Source: Hyphomicrobiales bacterium
Lineage (GTDB): Bacteria; Pseudomonadota; Alphaproteobacteria; JAPOUT01
Assembly: GCA_026708505.1 (NCBI GenBank)
Contig: JAPOUU010000054.1
Location: 1 to 40,792 of the forward strand
Direction: 5' to 3'
DNA: 40,792 nucleotides
Numbering within the stretch: the first letter of the stretch is position 1; the number at the start of each line of letters is the position of its first letter. This document shows, one piece after another, positions 25,580 through 35,297 of the stretch. The translations under genes and the position numbers were made by a program. Under the pieces are notes generated by a model. It did no database searches. It was not told where the DNA came from and saw only the letters and a program-made list of their open reading frames with translations.

Positions 25580-27651
25580 GTCATCCGGATTTCTCTAAAC
25601 TTTCTTTGTGGGAGCCGTCCTCCAAGGCCGAAACACAAAAACAGGAACCGTCGCTTTGCGACACGCTTCCCGGATTCTTGCCTTTCCTGCGCGGCCCTTA
25701 TCCGCTCATGTATGTTTCGAGACCTTGGACTTTAAGGCAGTATGCAGGCTTTTCTACCGCGAGGGAGTCGAACGCGTTTTATCGGCGTAATCTCGCCGCC
25801 GGGCAAAAGGGACTCTCCGTTGCGTTCGACCTGGCGACCCACAGGGGTTACGACTCCGATCATCCGAGAGTCTCCGGCGATGTCGGAATGGCAGGCGTTG
25901 CCATTGATTCCGTTGAAGACATGAAACTTCTTTTCGATGGCATTCCGCTTAAAGACATCAGCGTATCCATGACAATGAACGGAGCCGTGCTTCCCGTCAT
26001 GGCCATGTATATCGTTGCCGCCGAAGAACAGGGCACAGCGCAATCCCAGCTCTCCGGAACCATACAAAACGACATTCTCAAAGAATTCATGGTGCGCAAT
26101 ACCTACATCTACCCGCCGATGCCGTCCATGCAAATTGTCTCCGATATCATCAGTTACACTGCAAGCAATATGCCGCGCTTTAATTCGATTTCCATCTCCG
26201 GATACCACATACAAGAAGCGGGCGCGACAGCCGATCTCGAACTTGCCTATACGCTCGCGGATGGAATCGAATATGTGCGCGCGGGGGTTGCCGCCGGACT
26301 CGACATTGATGAATTCGCGCCGCGGCTTTCCTTCTTTTGGGGCATTGGCATGGACTACATCACGGAAGTTGCAAAACTTAGAGCGGCACGTGCGCTGTGG
26401 TCCGAGCTGCTCGAGCCTTTCTCGCCGACGAACCCGCGCTCCTCCTGTCTGCGGGCACATTGCCAGACATCCGGCTGGAGCCTCGCCGCCACCGATGTCT
26501 TCAACAACGTCACGCGTACGCTTATTGAAGCGGCCGCGGCTGTTCACGGACACACGCAGTCCCTCCACACCAACGCCCTTGACGAAGCTCTTGCGCTCCC
26601 GAGCGCTTTCAGCGCCCGCATCGCCAGAAACACGCAACTATTCCTGCGATACGAGTCCGGCGCATGCGACATTATCGACCCCTGGGGCGGAAGCGATGTC
26701 ATTGAGGCGAGATGCGCCGAACTTACCCGGCGCGCCCGCGAACACATCAAAGAAATCGAACAGCACGGAGGAATGGCAAAAGCCATTGAGCAGGGCATTC
26801 CCAAAATGCGCATCGAAACCGCCGCCGCACAAACACAAGCGGCCCTTGACCGTGACGAGCAAATCCGTGTCGGAGTTAATAAATACCGGCCCGAAGGGGA
26901 AAGCCGGATTGAACTCCTCGAAATTGACGCTGCGGATGTTCTTGCCGAACAGGTTGAGCGACTCGAGTCATTGCGCCGGTCACGCGATGATGCTCGATGC
27001 CGTGAGAGTCTCGAGGCCTTGCGCAACTGTGCGACGTCCGGAAACGGAAACCTTCTTGAGCTGGCCATTAACGCCGCGCGAGAGCGTGCAACCGTCGGCG
27101 AAATCAGCGAGTCTTTGGCGGATGTTTTCGGGCGCTTTGAGGCACGTGTTCAAGGCTTGCAGGGAATTTACGCCGGTAACAATGTCGATGATGACGAAAC
27201 CATCAACGCCGTTCGCAAGCGCGCGCAAGGTTTCGAGCAACGTCACGGAAGGCGCCCGCGCATCCTCGTTGCAAAACTCGGGCAAGACGGTCACGACCGG
27301 GGGCAGAAAGTCATCTCCGCCGCGTTCGCCGATCTCGGTTTTGATGTCGATATCGGCTCTCTTTTCCGAACGCCCGAAGAAGTTGCACGCCAGGCTGTCG
27401 AGAACGATGTGCATATCGTCGGTGTCAGTTCCCTGACGGCGGGGCATAAAATTCTCATTCCACAACTTTACAGGGAATTGCGCGAGCATTCGCGGCAAGA
27501 CATATTCATTGTCGTTGGCGGCGTTATCCCCGAGAGCGATTTTCCGCTGCTGCAGAACTCCGGCGTGCGTGCAATTTTTCAACCCGGAACGCCTATACCG
27601 CAAGCCGCTCTAGATCTTCTTGGTCTCCTCGAACAGGAGCAGGCACTATGA
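25576..27651 (+). CDS. mutB: Methylmalonyl-CoA mutase large (catalytic, B12-binding) subunit
   Basis: A 691-residue catalytic subunit. The substrate-site residues that distinguish methylmalonyl-CoA mutase from isobutyryl-CoA mutase are kept: Tyr56 (RQYAGFS) and Arg174 (EFMVRNTY), equivalent to Tyr89 and Arg207 of the Propionibacterium enzyme, with the catalytic His211 in SGYHIQEAG. The C-terminal cobalamin domain has DGHDRG at 571-576. The N-terminus is about 33 residues shorter than in the Propionibacterium enzyme, before a normal PFLRGPY. It overlaps mutA and meaB by ATGA. Confidence 0.95.
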   Translation: MSHPDFSKLSLWEPSSKAETQKQEPSLCDTLPGFLPFLRGPYPLMYVSRPWTLRQYAGFSTARESNAFYRRNLAAGQKGLSVAFDLATHRGYDSDHPRVSGDVGMAGVAIDSVEDMKLLFDGIPLKDISVSMTMNGAVLPVMAMYIVAAEEQGTAQSQLSGTIQNDILKEFMVRNTYIYPPMPSMQIVSDIISYTASNMPRFNSISISGYHIQEAGATADLELAYTLADGIEYVRAGVAAGLDIDEFAPRLSFFWGIGMDYITEVAKLRAARALWSELLEPFSPTNPRSSCLRAHCQTSGWSLAATDVFNNVTRTLIEAAAAVHGHTQSLHTNALDEALALPSAFSARIARNTQLFLRYESGACDIIDPWGGSDVIEARCAELTRRAREHIKEIEQHGGMAKAIEQGIPKMRIETAAAQTQAALDRDEQIRVGVNKYRPEGESRIELLEIDAADVLAEQVERLESLRRSRDDARCRESLEALRNCATSGNGNLLELAINAARERATVGEISESLADVFGRFEARVQGLQGIYAGNNVDDDETINAVRKRAQGFEQRHGRRPRILVAKLGQDGHDRGQKVISAAFADLGFDVDIGSLFRTPEEVARQAVENDVHIVGVSSLTAGHKILIPQLYRELREHSRQDIFIVVGGVIPESDFPLLQNSGVRAIFQPGTPIPQAALDLLGLLEQEQAL

Positions 27652-28670
27652 AAGCGGCGGCAGCGGTGTCTCTTCCGTCACAGCGCGCGGAAGAATTTGC
27701 CAAAGGCGTGCTCGCCCGCGAGCGCGCGACGCTTGGACGTGCAATCACCCTCATTGAAAGCTCCAGTCCGAGTGACAGGGCCGATGCCGCGCAACTTTTG
27801 CGCTTGCTTCTCCCGCATGCCGGCGGTGCCTGTCGCATTGGCATCAGCGGTGCGCCCGGTGCGGGCAAAAGTTCTCTCATTGAAACGCTCGGGTGCGAAT
27901 TAATCGAACGCGGCCATCGCGTCGCTGTTCTCGCCGTTGACCCGTCCTCTTCAAACAATGGCGGGAGCATACTTGCAGATAAAACCCGCATGCAAAAACT
28001 TGCCGCATCCTCCAACGCGTTTATCAGGCCGTCACCATCCGCAGGCGCAAGCGGCGGCGTTGCCCGTGCAAGTTTCGAGACGGTGCTGCTTTGCGAAGCC
28101 GCCGGATTCGACACCATCCTCATCGAAACCGTGGGGGTCGGGCAGCTCGAGAGCGCCGTTGCGGACATGGTCGACATTTTCGTACTGTTGGCGCTGCCGG
28201 GAGCGGGCGACGAATTGCAGGGAATCAAAAAAGGCGCGCTTGAACGTGCAGACGTCATTCTTGTCACAAAAGCAGACGGCGAACGCCGGGAGCTCGCACA
28301 TGCGGCGCTCGCGCGATACCGGGAAGCCGTCAGCATCTTGGCAACGCTTTCTTCAAAGCGCTCGCCGCATCTCGCCTTGTGCAGCGCGCATACCGGCCTT
28401 GGAATCGCAGAGCTCTGCGAGTCGCTTGAGACGTTCTATGCCCGGCTAAAAGAGTCCGGCGCACTCGAGACCCGCAGGGGCAAACAGCGCGTTCGACGCA
28501 TGAAACTCATGCTCGAAAGCGAACTCATGGCATTGTTCCTGCGTGATAAGCAAATGAGTTCCTGGTTGCATGAAAGTGAAAGCGAATTACTCGAAGGAGC
28601 AACAACGCCCTTCCTTGTAATTGACGACATCATTGAACGCCTCGAAGGCAAACTTGTGGGCAGGTCATGA
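27648..28670 (+). CDS. meaB: Methylmalonyl-CoA mutase-associated GTPase MeaB
   Basis: A 340-residue G3E-family P-loop GTPase that gates cobalamin loading into methylmalonyl-CoA mutase and protects it from inactivation. The P-loop is GAPGAGKSS at residues 68-76. [18 protein letters not shown] is the family's switch segment, ETVGVGQLE follows, and TKADG is the guanine-specificity motif. Clustering with mutAB confirms the role over the older ArgK name. Its stop lies inside the lptF start as ATGA, joining it to the LPS transport genes. Confidence 0.95.
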   Translation: MKAAAAVSLPSQRAEEFAKGVLARERATLGRAITLIESSSPSDRADAAQLLRLLLPHAGGACRIGISGAPGAGKSSLIETLGCELIERGHRVAVLAVDPSSSNNGGSILADKTRMQKLAASSNAFIRPSPSAGASGGVARASFETVLLCEAAGFDTILIETVGVGQLESAVADMVDIFVLLALPGAGDELQGIKKGALERADVILVTKADGERRELAHAALARYREAVSILATLSSKRSPHLALCSAHTGLGIAELCESLETFYARLKESGALETRRGKQRVRRMKLMLESELMALFLRDKQMSSWLHESESELLEGATTPFLVIDDIIERLEGKLVGRS

Positions 28671-29806
28671 GTCGGCAGTTTCGTTACATTTTCCTGCAGA
28701 TGTTTGCGCCGTTTTTAAGCGCGTGCATCATCCTTATGGTTCTGCTCTATCTCATCAACATTCCGCGCGTGCTCGACGTTCTCCTTACGCAAGGCGGGGC
28801 CGTGAACCTCATGTTCCTGATGCTTATATTCATAACACCGAAAATTCTTTCTTACATCTTGCCGGTCGCGCTGCTGGTTGCGAGCCTTTATGTTCTCCAC
28901 CGTTTGCACGTTGACCACGAACGCATCGCCATGCAGGCAAGCGGTTTTACTTATTGGTCGATTGTGCGCCCCATGCTTGTCTTTGCAGCCGGCGTCTTGC
29001 TTATCGTGCTCGCAATTCATGCCTACATCATGCCCTTGGGGCAGCGGGCGTTCCAGGACCGGGTCTTTGAAATCAACGAAACCATCACCGCGGCAGTGTT
29101 ACGCCCCGGGCAATTCAATACTCTTACATCCGGAGTCACCGCTTTCGTGCGCTCGAGAGACTCCAACGGAGTCATCCGCGACATTCTCGTGCAGGACGCA
29201 AGGGATCCCGAACGCCCCACAAGCTACCTCGCCGCACAGGGAACCCTTCTTCAGACCCCCGAAGGTCTGCATCTCGAAATGCGCAACGGCAGCATTCACC
29301 GTTTTGAGGAGCCCAACAATCCCGCCTCTCTCAACATCCTTCGCTTCGACAGGTATCTCTACGACCTCTCCGAACTCGCGCAAAAATCCGAAACGCGCAT
29401 CCTCAAATCCCGTGAACGATTCCTCGGCCAACTCTTCTATCCGGACATGTCCGAAATATACAGCCGGTCACGCGTCCACGTCTTTCGTGCCGATGCGCAT
29501 AACAGACTTGCCGCCCCGCTCTTTTGTTTGGCCTACACTTTGATCGCGCTAGCTGCTTTCCGCGAGTTGGCAACACGATACGGATACTTGCCGCAAATCA
29601 TCGCGGCCATATCCGTCGCCTTGGCCGCGCGACTCATCTACCTGGGAATCACCGGACTTACGGCAGAAGATCCAATCTGGAATCTTTTCCTCTATGTTAT
29701 CCCGTTAAGCGTGTCACTGCTCGCCGTGCTGTTTATCATCTACGGCATTCACGGGTTCATGCGATTCGTTCCACGCATCCGGGAGACGGGCAGGAGGGTG
29801 TCATGA
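28667..29806 (+). CDS. lptF: LPS export permease LptF
   Basis: A 379-residue YjgP/YjgQ-family permease. With LptG and the ATPase LptB it extracts LPS from the inner membrane and passes it to LptC and LptA. Three N-terminal membrane segments (about residues 10-30, 45-75 and 98-125) and three C-terminal ones (about 280-365) flank a periplasmic beta-jellyroll domain. VDHERIAMQASG is the cytoplasmic coupling-helix motif. LptF is assigned rather than LptG from first position and sequence pattern. Confidence 0.9.
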   Translation: MSRQFRYIFLQMFAPFLSACIILMVLLYLINIPRVLDVLLTQGGAVNLMFLMLIFITPKILSYILPVALLVASLYVLHRLHVDHERIAMQASGFTYWSIVRPMLVFAAGVLLIVLAIHAYIMPLGQRAFQDRVFEINETITAAVLRPGQFNTLTSGVTAFVRSRDSNGVIRDILVQDARDPERPTSYLAAQGTLLQTPEGLHLEMRNGSIHRFEEPNNPASLNILRFDRYLYDLSELAQKSETRILKSRERFLGQLFYPDMSEIYSRSRVHVFRADAHNRLAAPLFCLAYTLIALAAFRELATRYGYLPQIIAAISVALAARLIYLGITGLTAEDPIWNLFLYVIPLSVSLLAVLFIIYGIHGFMRFVPRIRETGRRVS

Positions 29807-30906
29807 AGAGCTCCCATTCTCTCTTTTTCTATATTAGCAAGCGGCTGTTTCTCTATTTTTGCTTAACGCTTTATGCGTGCGTGCTGTTGATTTTTTTCAT
29901 TGATCTCGTCGAACTGTTCCGGCGCGCGGACGGAAGCGAGCAAGTCGGATGGGGCTTGCTTCTCGGAATCGGCTTGCTTCGATTGCCGCTGCTCATCGAA
30001 CAATTGCTTCCCTTAATCCTGCTGTTCGGAGTCTTGCTCACCTGTTCGCAACTCTCCCGTTCGCAGGAATTCATCGCGATGCGGTCAATGGGAATGTCCG
30101 TGTGGCAATTCCTTGCGCCTACCTTGCTTTTTGCCTTCTTTCTTGGAGTCCTCAGCGTGCTTCTCTACAATCCGCTCGCATCCGTGCTTGCCGCACGTGC
30201 CGAGCCCCTGGAAAACAGGCACATTGAACAACGGTCGAGCACTTTCGCAATCTCTGCCTCCGGCGTCTGGTTGCGACAAGCAGACGCGCAGGGGCATTCT
30301 GTTGTGCATTCGCAGCACGCTGAAGAACTCGCGGACGGACGCCTGCGACTCTCGAAGGTCAATATCTTTCTATATGATGCAAACGCGATTTTCAGCGGGA
30401 GACTCGATGCGGAAATTGCAACGCTTCACGATAGATTCTGGGAATTGCAAAATACATGGGAATTGCGCCCCGAGACAGCGGCAATTTTCCACAACGAGTA
30501 CCGCCAGCCCACAACCCTGACGCCCGGGCAAATCCGTGAAAGTCTTGCGGACCCGGACTCCATCTCCTTCTGGGAATTGCACGACTTCATTGAGCATACC
30601 CGGGCTGCCGGTCTCTCCGTTACGCGATACCAGACGCACTACCAAAAACTCATCGCAACTCCCTTCTTTTTGTGCGCGATGATTTTGCTGGCGGTCACCT
30701 TCGTTTTCCGGTTGTCGCTTGAGCGCCCGAGCGGAATTGCCATCCTCGGAGCAACGCTATGCGGCGGCACACTCTTCTTTTTCCGGGATTTCTTGTTGCA
30801 ATTGGGGGCATCCGAAGTCATCCCGATAGCTCTCGCTACATGGGCATCCGGAGTCATCGCTGTTTGTTTAAGCGGGGTAATCTTGCTGCATACGGAAGGA
30901 CGATGA
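29803..30906 (+). CDS. lptG: LPS export permease LptG
   Basis: A 367-residue partner of LptF with the same layout: three N-terminal membrane segments, a periplasmic jellyroll domain and three C-terminal segments. LSRSQEFIAMRSMGMS is the coupling-helix motif that contacts LptB. I chose the ATG at 29803, which forms the ATGA overlap with lptF; the frame stays open upstream but only inside lptF. LptB, LptC and LptA are not in this window. Confidence 0.9.
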   Translation: MKSSHSLFFYISKRLFLYFCLTLYACVLLIFFIDLVELFRRADGSEQVGWGLLLGIGLLRLPLLIEQLLPLILLFGVLLTCSQLSRSQEFIAMRSMGMSVWQFLAPTLLFAFFLGVLSVLLYNPLASVLAARAEPLENRHIEQRSSTFAISASGVWLRQADAQGHSVVHSQHAEELADGRLRLSKVNIFLYDANAIFSGRLDAEIATLHDRFWELQNTWELRPETAAIFHNEYRQPTTLTPGQIRESLADPDSISFWELHDFIEHTRAAGLSVTRYQTHYQKLIATPFFLCAMILLAVTFVFRLSLERPSGIAILGATLCGGTLFFFRDFLLQLGASEVIPIALATWASGVIAVCLSGVILLHTEGR

Positions 30907-33068
30907 AAGCGCTGCTTTTATGCATTATGGCGGTTATCATAGCCGTTGCATCGCTTTCACATGCGCGCGCGCAAGAAAACGAGCCTGTCACGCTCCATGC
31001 CGATACGTTGACCTATCTACGCGAAAAAGGACATGTGTTCGCCAAAGGAAATGTCGAATTGCGACAAGGCGCGTGGGTTCTCCTCGCCGATGAACTGACC
31101 TATGACGAGACGACAGGAATGATCAAGGCCTCGGGAAATATCATCCTTTCAACGCCCGAGGGAGAAGCCGTATTCGCTGATAAGGCGAATTTCACGCAAG
31201 CGCTGCAGCACGGTGTCGCATCGAATATATCCATGCGCCTCATTGACGATTCCCGGCTTGCGGCGCGTTCGGCATCTCTGCAAGGCGAGAAAAGCCTTCT
31301 CGAACACGCGGTTTATTCCGTCTGCCAACCCTGCGAAGAGTCCGAAACAGGAGTCGTTCCGCCTCCGCTCTGGCAGGTTAAAGCGTATCGGGTTGAGCGC
31401 AATGAAGGCGAGGGCATCATTCAATACGAGGATGCAAGTTTGGAATTCTTCGGCGTGCCGGTTTTCTATACACCGATTTTGATTCACGCAGACCCTTCCA
31501 TTTCCAAGAAATCGGGGTTTTTGCTGCCCGGCTTCTTTTCTTCTTCGCACCTCGGGCTGGGAGTTGAAATTCCCTACTTTTGGAACATTGCCCCTAACTA
31601 TGATTTAACTTTTGCGCCGCGTTTCTATTCCGACGGTGATGTCCTCTGGCAGGGCGACTGGCGCCATCAAACACAAACCGGCCGATACCATTTCGATGCC
31701 GCCGCCGTTCTCGAATCACGCGCAAACCGCCAGCCCGGAGTCACGGAAGGGTTTCGAGGCGCATTTTTCGGAGAAGGCCGGTTCCAACCCGCGCAAGAAT
31801 GGATCTGGGGCTTCGACCTCAATACCACAACCGATGACACTTTCCCGCGCCGCTTCGACCTGTCGCAGGAAACACAGTTTACCTCAACGCTTTTTCTCGA
31901 ACGTTCCGACAACGACCGCCAACTCCGCATTAATGGTTACTATTTCCAAGGCCTGTTGGAAGGAGACAGCCAGTCGCAGTCTCCTATCGTTTTGCCGCTC
32001 ATGGAATATACACGCAGGCTTCCCGGACTCTACGCCGGCGGCCACGCGATTGTCGAAGGAAGTTTCCTCATCCTCGCACGTGAAAAAGGAGCGCAGAGCC
32101 GAAGGCTGTCGACCTCGATAACTTGGGATCGTGAATTCTTCGATGACTTGGGTTCCGTTTATGAAATCAAGGCACAAGCGCGCGGCGACATCTATCACGT
32201 CGAAAATGTTCTCTATCGAAATGCCGAGGGCGAGCGTGGCGCCGAATTTATCGAAAGATTCCTCCCGACCGCGGGACTCGAATGGCGGTTTCCCCTCGCG
32301 CGCACAACTGCCGAAGGGCGCGTGCTTGTCGAACCTATCGCGCAACTTCTTCTTTCGCCTCATGGTGGAAATCCCGAGGGCATCCCGAACGAAGACTCCG
32401 AAAGCTTTGAATTTGACGAAACAAACCTTTTCGCCGTTGATAAATTTTCCGGACTCGACCTCTGGGAGGACGGTGAACGGCTGCGCTATGGTGTTCGCGC
32501 CGTTTTCCTCGGCAGCCAAGGACAGCAAGGCAGCGTGTTGTTCGGACAGGAATATCGACTCGAAAGCCAGGATTCCTTCGCCGAGCTTACGGGACTCAAA
32601 GAGCAGGCCTCCGACTATGTCGGCTCAAGCCACCTCGAATGGCAGCGTCTTCGCTTTGAACAGCGCTTCCGCCTCAATCAAGAAGACTTTCACATTCGGC
32701 TCCACGATGTAGGGGTCTCGGCCGAGATTATCGACGGGCTTGAGGTTTCCGCGCGATATGCTTACCTCTCCGAGGACATTTCGACAACGCCGCAATCCGA
32801 AGCCGAAATCTACTTCCAGGGCAATTATAACTTCCACAGTGATTACAACGCCTACGCCTATTTGCGCAGGGACGTTTCTAGCAATAAACTCCTGTATAAT
32901 GGCATCGGCGTCTCTTACTCCGACGAGTGTTTCCTTGCGCAACTCGAGTTGCGGAACGACTTTCGGCGGGATAGGGATGTCGGGCCCGAAAGCGCTGTCT
33001 TCCTTCGAATCGTGCTCGTGGGACTCGGAGAGTGGGACGGTATCAGAGAAATTGACGACAATGAGTAA
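30903..33068 (+). CDS. lptD: LPS assembly outer-membrane protein LptD
   Basis: A 721-residue outer-membrane protein that inserts LPS into the outer leaflet. A signal peptide (residues 1-23, cleavage after HARA) precedes an LptA-like N-terminal jellyroll (LHADTLTYLREKGHVFAKGN) and a C-terminal beta barrel. Cysteines Cys141 and Cys144 in CQPC, and Cys676 near the C-terminus, could form the disulfides that LptD needs to mature. I chose the ATG at 30903, in ATGA overlap with lptG. The next gene, surA, encodes a chaperone known to assist LptD folding. Confidence 0.93.
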   Translation: MKALLLCIMAVIIAVASLSHARAQENEPVTLHADTLTYLREKGHVFAKGNVELRQGAWVLLADELTYDETTGMIKASGNIILSTPEGEAVFADKANFTQALQHGVASNISMRLIDDSRLAARSASLQGEKSLLEHAVYSVCQPCEESETGVVPPPLWQVKAYRVERNEGEGIIQYEDASLEFFGVPVFYTPILIHADPSISKKSGFLLPGFFSSSHLGLGVEIPYFWNIAPNYDLTFAPRFYSDGDVLWQGDWRHQTQTGRYHFDAAAVLESRANRQPGVTEGFRGAFFGEGRFQPAQEWIWGFDLNTTTDDTFPRRFDLSQETQFTSTLFLERSDNDRQLRINGYYFQGLLEGDSQSQSPIVLPLMEYTRRLPGLYAGGHAIVEGSFLILAREKGAQSRRLSTSITWDREFFDDLGSVYEIKAQARGDIYHVENVLYRNAEGERGAEFIERFLPTAGLEWRFPLARTTAEGRVLVEPIAQLLLSPHGGNPEGIPNEDSESFEFDETNLFAVDKFSGLDLWEDGERLRYGVRAVFLGSQGQQGSVLFGQEYRLESQDSFAELTGLKEQASDYVGSSHLEWQRLRFEQRFRLNQEDFHIRLHDVGVSAEIIDGLEVSARYAYLSEDISTTPQSEAEIYFQGNYNFHSDYNAYAYLRRDVSSNKLLYNGIGVSYSDECFLAQLELRNDFRRDRDVGPESAVFLRIVLVGLGEWDGIREIDDNE

Positions 33069-33077
33069 AAAAACAAA

Positions 33078-34334
33078 ATGAAAAACTTCGCAAGCTTCAC
33101 AGCCTTCTGTATTGTTCTGTTGATAATGAGCGTGCCGGCATCGGCGCAGTCATCACAGGGAATCGTCGCCGTTGTCAACAACAACGTCATCTCCGACTAC
33201 GATCTCGAGCAACGTGTTGGACTGGCGTTGGTGACTTCGGGCGTCCAGCGAACCCCGGAGATCGAGGACGCTCTGCGTCCGCAGGCGCTCAACCGTCTCA
33301 TCGACGAGAAACTCAAAATGAACGAAGCCGCACGATACAACATATCCATTCCGGAACAAGAAATCCAAAACGCCCTCGGACGAATCGCGCAAGACAACAA
33401 TATGAGCTTCGAGGAAATTGAGCGGGTGTTGTCCGAAAACAACGTCACCGTTGAAAGTTTGCGTTCTCAACTCGTCGCCGATATTGCATGGAACCGTCTG
33501 CTCGAAGGACTTTTTCTTCCGCAGGTTTCCATCTCGCAAGATGAAATCAACCAGGCATATGAACGCGCTGTCGACGAGCGTTCGCAAACACAATACCTCG
33601 TTTCCGAGATCGTACTGCCGTTTGATTCCGCCGCTAGCGAAAACATCGCCCGGGAAAACGCCTATCGATTGTTGCAACCTTTGCGGACGGGCAGCCCTTT
33701 CGCTCCGCTCGCGCAACAATTTTCCCAGTCCCCGACATCCGCCAACGGAGGACGCATCGGATGGGTCGTCGCCGGACAGCTGGAAGACGAGATAGACCGC
33801 GTGCTTCCGCTGCTCAAGCGCGGGGAAATCTCCGAGCCCATTCGAACCGGCAGCGCTTATTACATCATACAACTTCTCGGTAAAAACGAATCGGGCAAGC
33901 CGAATCCGCAACTCGACATCATAAGGCTTGGTCGCGCCTTCTTCCCGCTCTCGCCGGATGCCGGCGGCGACGTCCTCGCCCAGGCGGACGCAAACGTGCA
34001 ACGCTTTTACGTTGATTTTTCCGGATGCGACAATGCTCCCGACCTGGCAGATTCAGTGGGAGCTAGTTTCCGTTTGCTCGATCGTGTCACGCTTGCGCAC
34101 TTGCCTCCGCAGTTGCGCGAGCAAGTCGACAACAGCGGTATTGACGGTTTGTTTCCGCCGAGTCGAACCAATGAAGGTGTTGAGGTTGTCGCTCTATGCG
34201 AACGGGAACCCAACCAAGTCGCCAGCATCACTCCTCAAGAAGTTGAACGAGGCATGATCGAACGGGAAATCGAACTTCTCGGACGGAAACATCTACAAGA
34301 ACTCCGCAGCAACGCCACCATTGAGCTAAGGTAA
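33078..34334 (+). CDS. surA: Periplasmic chaperone / peptidyl-prolyl isomerase SurA
   Basis: A 418-residue periplasmic protein that guides outer-membrane proteins, including LptD, to the Bam machine. It has a signal peptide (residues 1-23, cleavage after PASA), a SurA N-terminal chaperone domain (about 28-165, IVAVVNNNVISDYDLEQRV) and a parvulin-type isomerase domain (about 170-275, with GGRIGWV). A second parvulin domain is not clear, so it may have one only. The ribosome-binding site is weak, so coupling to lptD nine bases upstream is likely. Confidence 0.88.
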   Translation: MKNFASFTAFCIVLLIMSVPASAQSSQGIVAVVNNNVISDYDLEQRVGLALVTSGVQRTPEIEDALRPQALNRLIDEKLKMNEAARYNISIPEQEIQNALGRIAQDNNMSFEEIERVLSENNVTVESLRSQLVADIAWNRLLEGLFLPQVSISQDEINQAYERAVDERSQTQYLVSEIVLPFDSAASENIARENAYRLLQPLRTGSPFAPLAQQFSQSPTSANGGRIGWVVAGQLEDEIDRVLPLLKRGEISEPIRTGSAYYIIQLLGKNESGKPNPQLDIIRLGRAFFPLSPDAGGDVLAQADANVQRFYVDFSGCDNAPDLADSVGASFRLLDRVTLAHLPPQLREQVDNSGIDGLFPPSRTNEGVEVVALCEREPNQVASITPQEVERGMIEREIELLGRKHLQELRSNATIELR

Positions 34335-35297
34335 ATGAGCACCCCCGCGCCCCTCTGCCTCACGATGGGCTCGCCTGAAGGCATCGGGGGTGAGATTACG
34401 CTAAAGAGTTGGCTGGCGCGGAAGCATTCCGATGTACCGGTTTTCTTTTCATTGGATGTTCCCGAGCGATTGAGAGAAGAAGCGAAGCGGCTGGAATTGT
34501 CCGTGCCGGTAGAAGAGATTGCGACGCCTTCGCAGGCAGGCGGGATATTCGAGCGCGCGCTTCCGGTGTTGCCTGTCTCGGCGGACAAAAGCGATGCCCG
34601 GGCGGCGCTCGAATCAATTAAGGGTGCGGTTTCCTTCGCACTTAAAGGAGAAATTGCCGGCTTGGTCACCAACCCGGTAAATAAGGCAAGCATCTCGCAA
34701 ACAGGCGTCAAGTTTTACGGGCATACCGATTATATCGCCGAGCTGTGCAATGCGGCCGGAAAAGCCGTCATGATGCTCGAGTGCGAAGCCCTGCGGGTTG
34801 TTCCCGCAAGCGTGCATATTCCCTTGCGCGAAGCCGGCGCATTTCTTTCGCAAGAGTGGCTGGAGCATGTCGGGCGCACGGTGGACGCGTATTTGCGCGA
34901 GCGAATCGGCATTTCCGGGCCGATTGTGGCGTTCGCCGGGTTCAATCCCCACGCCGGTGAAGAAGGCATCCTGGGAGACGAAGAAATCGGAATCATCAAG
35001 CCCGCGGTCGAATCACTTCGCCTCAACGGCATTGATGCGCGGGGGCCTTTCGCCGCCGACAGCCTGTTTCACGCCGAAGCGCGTAAAACCTATGATGCGG
35101 CCGTCTGCATGTATCACGACCAGGCGCTCATTCCGTTCAAGAGCCTGGCATTTTATGAAGGCGTGAATGTAACGCTTGGCTTGCCTGTCGTGCGCGTGTC
35201 TCCCGACCACGGAACCGCGGAAGACATCAAGGGCAAGGGTGTCGCGCGTCCGGATAGCCTGCTTGCGGCATTAAGGACGGCGGCACGGATGCGTTAG
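34335..35297 (+). CDS. pdxA: 4-hydroxythreonine-4-phosphate dehydrogenase PdxA
   Basis: A 320-residue NAD-dependent enzyme of pyridoxal phosphate synthesis that oxidises 4-phosphohydroxy-L-threonine. Landmarks are the N-terminal MGSPEGIGGEITLK, TNPVNKASI, the metal-ligand GHTDYIAEL, NPHAGEEGILG and MYHDQALIPFK. The ATG directly follows the surA TAA, with TAAGG overlapping the surA end as ribosome-binding site. The usual downstream neighbour rsmA is absent; the next gene is convergent and the two stop codons share bases at 35294-35297. Confidence 0.93.
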   Translation: MSTPAPLCLTMGSPEGIGGEITLKSWLARKHSDVPVFFSLDVPERLREEAKRLELSVPVEEIATPSQAGGIFERALPVLPVSADKSDARAALESIKGAVSFALKGEIAGLVTNPVNKASISQTGVKFYGHTDYIAELCNAAGKAVMMLECEALRVVPASVHIPLREAGAFLSQEWLEHVGRTVDAYLRERIGISGPIVAFAGFNPHAGEEGILGDEEIGIIKPAVESLRLNGIDARGPFAADSLFHAEARKTYDAAVCMYHDQALIPFKSLAFYEGVNVTLGLPVVRVSPDHGTAEDIKGKGVARPDSLLAALRTAARMR

